Below are positions 17,783-25,277 of a DNA stretch of 64,000 bases, piece after piece. Under the pieces are notes generated by a model. That model ran no database searches and had not been told where the DNA came from. It worked only from the letters and a program-made list of their open reading frames with translations. A program made the position numbers and the translations under genes. Source of the DNA: Eilatimonas milleporae (GTDB lineage: Bacteria > Pseudomonadota > Alphaproteobacteria > Sphingomonadales > Kordiimonadaceae); contig NZ_REFR01000012.1 in assembly GCF_003688555.1 (NCBI RefSeq), positions 62,001 to 126,000 on the forward strand, written 5' to 3'. Numbering within the stretch: position 1 is the first letter of the stretch; each line of letters opens with the position of its first letter.

Positions 17783-18823
17783 TCATATCCCGGTCCTGCT
17801 AGGGGAGAGGTGGGGGTGCCGGAAACTGATACCCGCTTTGGCCCAGGCGTCTGCTACGGCGCGGTAACGCCCTGCGGGGGTTCGGTCTCCGGCCTTTCGT
17901 GCTCTCTCAAGCCCTTTTGCGATTTGGGTGCAGCGGTGTTTGCCGAAGCTAGTAACATCCGGTCCGCTGTTGCCTTCGCTGTCCTTATCGCCGGCAATGC
18001 CCTCTGCCCACGCAAGGCCGGGGCCCAGCCGCGCCGTGAACGCCGGGACGCTCTGCCGCATGGGCAGACCACTCTGTTCCAGTGTGGTAAGCAAAGTTTG
18101 CCGTAAAGGGCGCCAGACATCACGCGGCCAGTAGCTGACAATCGTATCGGGTCTGCCACAATGGCCCGGTGCATTGACCGCTTTCAGGGTCATCGCCATG
18201 TCGTGGCTGTCAGCCCAAAGGCACAGAAGGCGTACAAAGTCTGCGACTTGGCGGCTGTCACTGTTGATATACAGCCTGTCCATGGCGTCACCGTGCGGGC
18301 AGGGGCCGGCCGCTGCCCAAGCCATGAAAAAACCCGGTATGGCATAGGGACGATAGCGCGGCATATCAATGGCGACCGTTCCATCTTTTTGTGCCGTCGA
18401 TGGAGCATCTGGTACGAGAAGATAGACGCCTTTTTTCTCCACCACCATTCCGTTTTCTTCAGGCGTTCTGTCCACAATCCGCCATCCCGGATCCCGGTAG
18501 CCGCTGCCCGGTACCGCCTGTCGCAGTGCATTTGAGAATGACGGGTTTTCCCTGTCGAAAACGGTCAGGATCGGTCCGGTTGGACCGGACGGGGGCGTGA
18601 CAGCCTGTGGCGTACCCAGATAATAAACGCTGTAGATCACATTGGTCAGCCTGTTCAGGCGTGCGATATCCGGTGTGTCTGTGTCCACCGTATCCGTATC
18701 TTCGATCATGCCCAGATCCGCATGCTGCCACAGCCCTTCGTGTGTCAGGCTGAAATCACGGCAGAGTTTCCGGATCAGGACGTCTGTCACGTTCTTGGCC
18801 GTATCAGTGTCTGGACTGGTCAA
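17783..18823 (-). CDS. HopA1-like (T3SS effector HopA1 family) putative phosphopeptide lyase
   Basis: The 346-residue soluble protein matches the HopA1 family in its C-terminal two thirds: GWRIVDRTPEENGMVVEKKG (about 113-132), VYLLVPDAP, a GFFMAWAAAGP segment, RLYINSDSRQVADFVRLL (183-200), a DTIVSYWPRDVW strand, LGPGLAWAEG (266-275) and SFGKHRC (292-298). In class V lanthipeptides (LxmY) and thioamitides (TvaD type) such proteins act with an APH-type kinase to eliminate phosphate from Ser/Thr and make dehydroamino acids. Here the partner kinase is directly upstream (12 bases). The TTG start lies after AGGGGAA, which overlaps the kinase end, so translation is probably coupled. The role in RiPP maturation is inference. 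Confidence 0.75.
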   Translation of the reverse strand: MTSPDTDTAKNVTDVLIRKLCRDFSLTHEGLWQHADLGMIEDTDTVDTDTPDIARLNRLTNVIYSVYYLGTPQAVTPPSGPTGPILTVFDRENPSFSNALRQAVPGSGYRDPGWRIVDRTPEENGMVVEKKGVYLLVPDAPSTAQKDGTVAIDMPRYRPYAIPGFFMAWAAAGPCPHGDAMDRLYINSDSRQVADFVRLLCLWADSHDMAMTLKAVNAPGHCGRPDTIVSYWPRDVWRPLRQTLLTTLEQSGLPMRQSVPAFTARLGPGLAWAEGIAGDKDSEGNSGPDVTSFGKHRCTQIAKGLERARKAGDRTPAGRYRAVADAWAKAGISFRHPHLSPSRTGI

Positions 18824-18835
18824 GACCGTTCCCCT

Positions 18836-19942
18836 TTATTGGATGGTATTTGGGGCGGGCATCAGCGCATGTCGGGCGTCCGCCGGCTGGTTCGTTAACG
18901 TTTCCGCCATGGACAGAATAAGCCGGCCCTTGAGGCCGAGCACCCCTGTTTGCGACAAGCGGTTGAAGCCTTTTTGCAGCAGCGCGTATCCGGCAGTTCG
19001 CCAGGCGGTATCATCGCATGCGGGTGCCGTGGCGGTATTGGTCATGGACTGTTTGTATCCCGCCCATACGCTGGCGAGCCAATCGGCATAGCGCGGCCAC
19101 GGGCGTTCGGCTGTGGCAAGCGCGGCGTCCAGACTGGTGTCATGGCCGGTATGCACACCGTTGGACCATGCGATCAGTGCTGCTGCAATGATATGCCCCA
19201 GATCCCATGCCGGGTCGCCCATCCCGCACCGGTCCCAGTCCACCAGATGGAGCGTTTCGCGGTCGGACGTCCCTGTCAGCAGGATATTGCCCGCATTCAG
19301 GTCCCCATGGACAAGGCATGTCTGCCGCAGGCTGCTTTGAAGAACCCGTATGCCGGGGGCACATTTTTGTGCCGCTGCGGCATAGAGATCGCGGTCCGTA
19401 CCGGGCAGGAGGGCATAGTCCTGCGGATTCATGAGAGATAGCGGTTTGATATGCGTCTGTGCCGGTGAAACCGGCATCGTGTTTGTCCCGGTATCGGTAT
19501 TGTCGGTGTGTGTGTGTGCCGCGTGGGTGGTTTTCTGGGCGGTTTGTATGCCAGCGATTGTTTCTCCCAGGCGTAGTCCCGTGTTCTGTTGGAAATCGCT
19601 GTCCTGATGCAGATAATCCCGCAGTGGGCGGGCGTCCGGAATGCCTTCGGAAAACTGCCAGCCATCGATGCTGCCCAGGAAAGCCGGGCGGCAGGCAAGG
19701 ACTGCTGCATCCGTGTGTCCGGCTCTGATATGGTTTTCCAGCGCGCCTTCGCCGTAAGGGCCTGTTTTCAAAAGCTTCTTGGTGAAAATATATCTTCCGT
19801 TTGCCAGACGAATTAAAGCCGCTAAACTGCGCGACGGCCGGAGGTGAACTTCAACCGGAGATGATCCGTTCATAAGGGTCAACCGTTCAAGCCGGTCCGC
19901 CAAGGGGGCAATCGCGAGTGAGGGGGGGATCATTGACGTCAT
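18836..19942 (-). CDS. APH-family phosphotransferase, putative RiPP Ser/Thr kinase
   Basis: The protein has about 368 residues with an aminoglycoside-phosphotransferase/choline-kinase fold. The catalytic loop HGDLNAGNIL (about 212-221) carries the catalytic Asp, and LVDWDRCGMGDPAWDLG supplies the Mg-binding Asp. An insertion near 140-165 is rich in Thr, His and Asp (HAAHTHTDNTDTGTN) and looks disordered. Directly followed by a HopA1-like gene, it reproduces the kinase/lyase pair that dehydrates Ser and Thr in class V lanthipeptides (LxmK) and thioamitides (TvaC). The longest frame starts with TTG at 19954; ATG 19942 is preferred, without a strong ribosome-binding site. It diverges from the sensor kinase with very little intergenic space. 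Small-molecule phosphorylation remains an alternative. Confidence 0.75.
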   Translation of the reverse strand: MTSMIPPSLAIAPLADRLERLTLMNGSSPVEVHLRPSRSLAALIRLANGRYIFTKKLLKTGPYGEGALENHIRAGHTDAAVLACRPAFLGSIDGWQFSEGIPDARPLRDYLHQDSDFQQNTGLRLGETIAGIQTAQKTTHAAHTHTDNTDTGTNTMPVSPAQTHIKPLSLMNPQDYALLPGTDRDLYAAAAQKCAPGIRVLQSSLRQTCLVHGDLNAGNILLTGTSDRETLHLVDWDRCGMGDPAWDLGHIIAAALIAWSNGVHTGHDTSLDAALATAERPWPRYADWLASVWAGYKQSMTNTATAPACDDTAWRTAGYALLQKGFNRLSQTGVLGLKGRLILSMAETLTNQPADARHALMPAPNTIQ

Positions 19943-19982
19943 GATACGGTTCAAAGCGATTTTCCGACTCTAAGTGTCTGGC

Positions 19983-22900
19983 ATGCTGCGTATGCTAAGG
20001 CGACATGGCCTATATTGTCTGGCACATGTGCCAGCCGTCATGGCCTATTCCTTGTTGACTGCCGTTTTTACCGCTGTCCTCGGTATGGCGGCTGCTCATC
20101 CTTTGCACGCCATTGAAACGGCTTCAATCCCGAATGAACCGGGCAGGGAGGGCGCTTCCGGTGCCGGTACTCTGGTGCTGCCGGATATCCGCTTTCAGCA
20201 TTTCGGTGCGGAACAAGGCCTGACATCGCCGATTATCTCGCAGGCGGACCGTGATGCGAATGGTTTCTTGTGGCTTGCAACCTATCAGGGGCTGTTTCGC
20301 TTTGACGGTTATCGTTTCCGGCAGTTTATCCATGACCCCGGCAATCCGAATTCCCTGAGCGGCAACAGGCTGCGCAGCGTGCATGTTGACAGCCGGGGCC
20401 GTGTCTGGGCCGGAACCGAGTCCAGCGGGGTCAGCATGTATGATCCGCAGACTGGTCTTTATCGCCGTTTTGGCGATGACCCGCGCAATGCGGACACGTA
20501 TTTAAACGGCCAGGTTCTGGATTTGCATGAAGTGCCCGGCGGCGGTCTTATGTTCGCGGTTTATGGCCACGGTATCGTCCATCTGAGTGCCGACCTTGAA
20601 ACCGAAACACATTATCGTTTCGATCCGGAAAAGCCGGACGGTCTGGCCAGTAACCTTTGTGTCGATATCCAGATCGGTCCCCAGGACGGGGTTTGGGTCG
20701 GATGTATGAATGGCGGTATTCAGCGCTGGGTTCAGGGTACCGACCGGTTTGAACGCATATCGCAAATTGCCGGTTTTGAAACCGACTTGCCCCTTGCGCG
20801 TGCCGCTGTGATGAATTTTGACCGGGCTGGCCGCATGTGGATCGGCACCGACGGCATCGGCCTGCTTTTATGGGACCGGGACAAAAACACCCTGGACCAT
20901 ATCCGCCCTGACCAGCCGCCCTATAATTTACGCGCCAATTTCGTCACAAGTGTTTTCGAGGATATGGCAGGCCGTGTCTGGGTGTCATACAGGGATGCCG
21001 GAATTGACCTGATCGATCCGCACAGGCAAACCAGCCGCCATCTGGGCCATGATCCCGGCAATCTTCAAAGCCTGAGCCTTGATGGCGTTTTCGGTACCTT
21101 TCAGGATGATGAGGGTCTGATATGGGTGCCGACCTTTGGCGGCGGGTTAAACCTGCATGTCCCGGCGAATGACCTGGTCAGATCCTACACCAGTCGTGCC
21201 GGAAATCCGTCGGTCCTGTCATCCTATGATTTCATGCGTATTCTGGCGCAGCTTGATGATGGCCGTCTTCTGATCGCGGCACGGGACAAGATGCCGGCAC
21301 TCTTCCGGGTGGTAAACGGTAACTTCATCCTTGACCGCGAATTGGATCTGACGCCCGGCAAGGATGGCGCCGTCTGGATTTTGACGGCCATGAAGGCCCG
21401 TGACGGCAGAATATGGCTGCCCACTATTGGCGGCGGTGTTTTTGTATTTGACCCCAAAACCGGTGACCTGAGCAAATTTGAAGGGGCCGACGGCGGCGGC
21501 AGCCCGGCGATCATGGAGGAGTCAAACGGCCTGATCTGGATCGGTGATTTCGTCCGTGGTGTTCTGCTTCTTGATCCCGAGACTGGCGGTGTCGAGGAAT
21601 TCGCCAGTCGATACCCGAATGTGGACCTGACCAATATATTGCCGATCACCAAATTCCATGAAATGCCAAACGGAGATGTCTGGATCGGTTCCCGTCAGGG
21701 CCTGTACCGCCTGTCGGCGGACAGGCAGTCCCTGGTCCGTATCGGGACCGGGACCGGCGGTCAGGACCGTCTGGTGCGCGGTACTGTCGGAACGCTTCGC
21801 GATACAACGGGACGGCTTTGGATTGTCGGTGATCAGATCGCTTATACGGACGATCCTTTGGCGGAAAATCCTGCCTTTGTTTTTCCCTTCGATGGCGCTG
21901 TTTTCGACTCCACTTCGGCACGGTCTATTGTCGCCGATGGCCGTGGCCGCATATGGATTGCGACCGACCGGCATCTTATCGCCCACGATCCCGCGACCGA
22001 AACGACAAGGCTGTTCAATGCTGGCTGGGGTATCCCCACCGGGGTTCCCGATTATGGCGGACTGGCGGGTAATGACGGTCAGATTTATTTCACGGTGCCG
22101 CGCACTCTGTTTTCCGTATCCGAAGACCTGTTTGAAGAACCGCTCAGACTGTCCCCGCCTGTTCTGACGCATGTAACGGTTGATGACAGGCCCTTATATG
22201 GACTGTCATCCGCAGCACCGTCCGATATCGTGGTAGCGCCTGGAGAGCGCGGTTTTTCGGTGGAATTTGCCGCCATTGACATGGCCGGTGCCAATACGCT
22301 GCGATATGCCTACAAGCTGGAGGGGTATGACGAAGACTGGACGGAAAGCGATATCACCCGGCGATTTGCTTCCTATGCCGGTTTGCCGTCGGGGTCATAC
22401 CGGCTGCTGATCCGGGCCAGCGACCGGGCCGGCGTTTTCAACGGTGCCGATATCTCCGTGCCCGTTATTGTTCAGCCGGCCTTTTATCAGCGCCTGTGGT
22501 TTCTCCTGCTGATGGTCATTGTCGTATGTCTGGCGCTTTATGGTTTGTATCGGTGGCGGACGGCATTGCTCCGCCAGCGACAGGCGTCCCTGGAAAGCGA
22601 AGTGGCCGACAGGACGGCCAAGATCGACCAGCAGCGCCAACTGTTGGAGCATCAGAATAAAGAAATGCAGGATACCATGTCGGCGCTTTGGCAAACCCAG
22701 GACAAACTTGTGCAGTCGGAAAAACTGGCGGCTCTTGGTGGTCTCGTGGCCGGCATTGCCCATGAGGTGAATACGCCGGTCGGTCTTGTCGTCAGCGGTG
22801 CCTCGCAGCTCCAGGGTGAAATCCACCATTTGCGCAAACTGTTCGAGACCAATCAGGTCAAGCGTGCGGATTTTGAACGTTTCCTCGGGCTCGGCGAGGA

Positions 22901-23489
22901 ACTGAGCCTTTTGACCATGAACAACGCCGAAAGAGCCGCCGATCTGATCAAAAGTTTCAAAAGGGTATCCGCAGACCAGACCAGCCAGCAGCGCACCACC
23001 ATAGACCTGACGACATATATCAAGGACGTTCTGACCAGCTTGAAACCCATGGTCCGGAAGACCCCGCATCAGGTCGTCATGGACGGTCCGGAAGGAATAT
23101 CCCTGACGACCAATCCCGGTGCGCTCGGCCAGGTCATCACTAATCTGGTAACCAATGCCTTGACCCACGCTTTCCCGGACAATCGCCCCGGTACGGTCAG
23201 GGTGACCGTAGCCGACAGGGGGGATACGGTGCATTTGACCGTGGCCGATAACGGGCGCGGAATTCCCGCTGAAACAAGAGCCCGCATTTTTGAACCTTTC
23301 TTCACAACACGACGGGGGGAAGGCAGCACCGGACTGGGTCTGCATATAGTCCACAATTTTGTTGTCGGGGCGCTGAAGGGCACCATAGAAGTGGCCGACG
23401 TGGACACCGGCGGCACTCTTTTTGATATCAGCCTGCCGAAAACAGTCGGCAAGGATACCGGCAAGGATCCGGCCGGGCAGACTTCGTAA
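19983..23489 (+). CDS. beta-propeller (Reg_prop/Y_Y_Y) sensor histidine kinase
   Basis: This large membrane sensor has about 1168 residues. After an N-terminal signal or anchor (h-region LLTAVFTAVLGMAAA) comes a periplasmic double propeller of Reg_prop repeats (for example DANGFLWLATYQGLFRFDG, DSRGRVWAGTESSGVSMYD, GRMWIGTDGIGLLLWD). It is followed by a Y_Y_Y-type domain (YAYKLEGYDEDW), one TM segment (LWFLLLMVIVVCLALYGLY), a coiled coil (about 870-920) and a kinase core with AHEVNTPVG as His box and ATPase motifs NLVTNALTHA, DNGRGI, GSTGLGLHIV. There is no receiver or DNA-binding domain, so a partner regulator lies elsewhere. The start is uncertain: GTG 19974, ATG 19983 or ATG 20040. Position between the kinase/HopA1 pair and the subtilase suggests it may control them. 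Confidence 0.85.
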   Translation: MLRMLRRHGLYCLAHVPAVMAYSLLTAVFTAVLGMAAAHPLHAIETASIPNEPGREGASGAGTLVLPDIRFQHFGAEQGLTSPIISQADRDANGFLWLATYQGLFRFDGYRFRQFIHDPGNPNSLSGNRLRSVHVDSRGRVWAGTESSGVSMYDPQTGLYRRFGDDPRNADTYLNGQVLDLHEVPGGGLMFAVYGHGIVHLSADLETETHYRFDPEKPDGLASNLCVDIQIGPQDGVWVGCMNGGIQRWVQGTDRFERISQIAGFETDLPLARAAVMNFDRAGRMWIGTDGIGLLLWDRDKNTLDHIRPDQPPYNLRANFVTSVFEDMAGRVWVSYRDAGIDLIDPHRQTSRHLGHDPGNLQSLSLDGVFGTFQDDEGLIWVPTFGGGLNLHVPANDLVRSYTSRAGNPSVLSSYDFMRILAQLDDGRLLIAARDKMPALFRVVNGNFILDRELDLTPGKDGAVWILTAMKARDGRIWLPTIGGGVFVFDPKTGDLSKFEGADGGGSPAIMEESNGLIWIGDFVRGVLLLDPETGGVEEFASRYPNVDLTNILPITKFHEMPNGDVWIGSRQGLYRLSADRQSLVRIGTGTGGQDRLVRGTVGTLRDTTGRLWIVGDQIAYTDDPLAENPAFVFPFDGAVFDSTSARSIVADGRGRIWIATDRHLIAHDPATETTRLFNAGWGIPTGVPDYGGLAGNDGQIYFTVPRTLFSVSEDLFEEPLRLSPPVLTHVTVDDRPLYGLSSAAPSDIVVAPGERGFSVEFAAIDMAGANTLRYAYKLEGYDEDWTESDITRRFASYAGLPSGSYRLLIRASDRAGVFNGADISVPVIVQPAFYQRLWFLLLMVIVVCLALYGLYRWRTALLRQRQASLESEVADRTAKIDQQRQLLEHQNKEMQDTMSALWQTQDKLVQSEKLAALGGLVAGIAHEVNTPVGLVVSGASQLQGEIHHLRKLFETNQVKRADFERFLGLGEELSLLTMNNAERAADLIKSFKRVSADQTSQQRTTIDLTTYIKDVLTSLKPMVRKTPHQVVMDGPEGISLTTNPGALGQVITNLVTNALTHAFPDNRPGTVRVTVADRGDTVHLTVADNGRGIPAETRARIFEPFFTTRRGEGSTGLGLHIVHNFVVGALKGTIEVADVDTGGTLFDISLPKTVGKDTGKDPAGQTS
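20019..20034. promoter_or_regulatory. 16-bp perfect palindrome near the divergent start region
   Basis: CTGGCACATGTGCCAG is an exact palindrome centred at 20026, preceded by a TATATT box at 20011-20016. If the sensor kinase starts at the ATG at 20040, this would be an operator just upstream of it and within the divergent control region for the APH kinase. If translation starts at 19983 it lies inside the coding sequence. The function is therefore only suggested. Confidence 0.4.
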
Positions 23490-23577
23490 AGGACTGTCGA
23501 TACCCGTTGCCGTGCCGTTCAGGCGAAGGTGTTCTCCCGGTTTGCCGGGCACACCGTCATGATCGAGGATATGTCAA

Positions 23578-24813
23578 GTGCCACACCCTTTTCCAAATGC
23601 CTTGCTTCATAAAAAAGCATCCGCTGTCTCCGCGCATGAGATACGTGTCACCGCCTGCTCTCAGGGTCGGCCTTTGTCCGACGCCTATCTTTTCGTCGAT
23701 ACCCGAATGCAGGATGGGACCGTTGTCAAACATATGCAGCCGGCCGACCGGAGCGGCTCGGCCGAATTTGCCTTTGATCCGTCTGTTGACACGCCTGTTT
23801 TTGCAGGGGCCGCGCCGGCTTCGGGACATTGGTATGCCGCCGATGACCGTATTGGCGCCAGGATTGATCTTGACTGTCCTCCCCTGGTCATGGACGGGCC
23901 TCTCGGATGGTGGCACAGGGCACTCGGCATTGATGTTTATGATCAGGATTTGGGGGCCGGGATAAATGTCGGACTGATCGACAGCGGTGTCGGGCCCCAG
24001 CCCTGTTTGAGCCATGTGCGGGATTTGGGCGCCTTGATAAACGGCAAGCTGGTGCCGGATGGGCGGGACATCTTTGTGCACGGTACAATGATGGCGGGGT
24101 TAATCGCTGCCCGCCCTGTGGAAAAGGGGAATTATGCAGGGCTTGCACCCGGTGCCGATGTGATGTCGATCCGTGTATATGACAAAGCCATGGCCGGCGC
24201 GCAGCCAACGGATGTGGCCGAAGCCATCACGCTCATGGCGAACGTTGAAAAGGCCGATTTGATCAATCTCAGCCTCAGTGATGTTGCGCCTTCCGAGGTT
24301 CAGCAGCGCGTGATCCGTCAGGCCAGGTCCGTAGGCACTTTGTGTATCGCTGCGGCCGGTGATGATCCGGGACCGGTGCAATATCCTGCCCAATATGCTG
24401 AAACGGTTGCGGTTAGTGCGCTCGGCTGTGATGTGCCGGGGCCGAGCGAAGGCACATTGCAAGCGACACGCCCGGCGGATACCGGCAAAATCGGACAGCA
24501 GGGCTGGTTTTTGTCGACCATGACGAGCTACGGTCCCGCGCTGACGTGTGCAGCACCTGGCGCCGCCGTCATTGCGACGGTCCCATCCTCGTCCGGGGTG
24601 CCTTTGTATGCATCCGTCATCGGCAGTTCGCCGGCAACCGCTCTTGTGACCGGGCTGTTGGCGGCGTATCTGTCCCGCGATGCGGAATATAACGGTCTGC
24701 CGCGCGATCACAGGCGTGCGGACTATGCCGAGAAAGCTTTGCGGACTCTCTGCCGATCCGTGGGACTGGCGGCTGATTATGAGGGCCAAGGTTTGCCTGC
24801 GCTCAGTGACTGA
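23578..24813 (+). CDS. S8 subtilisin-like serine peptidase without signal peptide
   Basis: The 411-residue subtilase has a complete catalytic triad: Asp135 (VGLIDSGVG), His169 (FVHGTMMAG) and Ser351 (GSSPATALVTG). The oxyanion-hole Asn of the family is replaced by Asp262 (AAAGDDPG). The first 110 residues form an N-terminal domain I do not recognise (EIRVTACSQGRPLSDAYLF, GPLGWWHRALG). There is no signal peptide or TM segment, so it probably works in the cytosol, which fits leader-peptide removal or protein processing and not secretion. The GTG start is supported by GAGGA at 23565-23569. It follows the sensor kinase on the same strand after 88 bases and lies beside the radical SAM genes. Confidence 0.85.
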   Translation: MPHPFPNALLHKKASAVSAHEIRVTACSQGRPLSDAYLFVDTRMQDGTVVKHMQPADRSGSAEFAFDPSVDTPVFAGAAPASGHWYAADDRIGARIDLDCPPLVMDGPLGWWHRALGIDVYDQDLGAGINVGLIDSGVGPQPCLSHVRDLGALINGKLVPDGRDIFVHGTMMAGLIAARPVEKGNYAGLAPGADVMSIRVYDKAMAGAQPTDVAEAITLMANVEKADLINLSLSDVAPSEVQQRVIRQARSVGTLCIAAAGDDPGPVQYPAQYAETVAVSALGCDVPGPSEGTLQATRPADTGKIGQQGWFLSTMTSYGPALTCAAPGAAVIATVPSSSGVPLYASVIGSSPATALVTGLLAAYLSRDAEYNGLPRDHRRADYAEKALRTLCRSVGLAADYEGQGLPALSD

Positions 24814-24847
24814 TACCTTAATTCTTTAATGCGGTATGTATTACATT

Positions 24848-24877
24848 AAAGGGCGATGCCATTCGGCATCGCCCTTT
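24848..24877. terminator. bidirectional terminator hairpin
   Basis: Perfect 13-bp arms, AAAGGGCGATGCC and GGCATCGCCCTTT, lie around an ATTC loop between the convergent subtilase and 93-residue protein genes. Both flanks provide A/T-rich tails (TTT on each strand). This marks the end of both transcription units. Confidence 0.8.
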
Positions 24878-24900
24878 GCAGAAGGAAGGTATGAAGGCTC

Positions 24901-25182
24901 TCAGAATAACCCGGAATCAAGAATATCCTTGTCCTCGGGGACATCGTTAATGCCGGCTTTTTCCTTCAGGTAGGTTTCCAGTTCGGCTTTTTTGCCCGGG
25001 TCTGAGAAGATATTGGAAATATCCGGAGCATGCGTATCGATTGTCTCCCTGGCTTTGGAAGCGCGTGTGTGGAAAATCTCTTTCTCTTTTTCGTTGAGAG
25101 AGTTGTAAAAGCTCGCCACTTTTTTGTAGTAGCCATCAATGTCTTCATTGTCCTGTGGTAGGGACTGATACAATTCTTCCAT
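24901..25182 (-). CDS. small acidic 93-residue protein, candidate RiPP precursor or accessory
   Basis: I do not recognise a family. The 93-residue protein is charged and mostly helical, rich in Glu, Asp and Lys (SFYNSLNEKEKEIFHTRASK in the middle, KAELETYLKEKAG later), has no Cys, and ends with DILDSGLF. It has the best ribosome-binding site of the region (AAAGGAGAG, about six bases before the ATG). It is the only small gene in the putative RiPP locus and is downstream of the radical SAM maturase on the same strand (95 bases), with a terminator after it. A charged leader with a short C-terminal core would fit a precursor peptide. It could equally be a stress-type helical protein or an accessory protein. 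Confidence 0.6.
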   Translation of the reverse strand: MEELYQSLPQDNEDIDGYYKKVASFYNSLNEKEKEIFHTRASKARETIDTHAPDISNIFSDPGKKAELETYLKEKAGINDVPEDKDILDSGLF

Positions 25183-25277
25183 CGGGTCTCTCCTTTGGCC
25201 TCTTCAACTTGATCGTGAATGCTTCTTGGTTATTTGATGCAGGTTACAATATTAATAACATGCACTTTCCAGCCTGA

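Noticed and set aside
20019-20034. Sigma54 promoter (TGGCAC element)
   Set aside because: The TGGCAC half is present but the TTGC element is missing at the required distance on both strands.
23559-23612. 17-codon reading frame with Ser, Thr and Cys (ends SKCLAS) as a lanthipeptide-like precursor
   Set aside because: Too short for leader plus core, lies over the start of the subtilase gene whose GTG has a good ribosome-binding site, and has none of its own.
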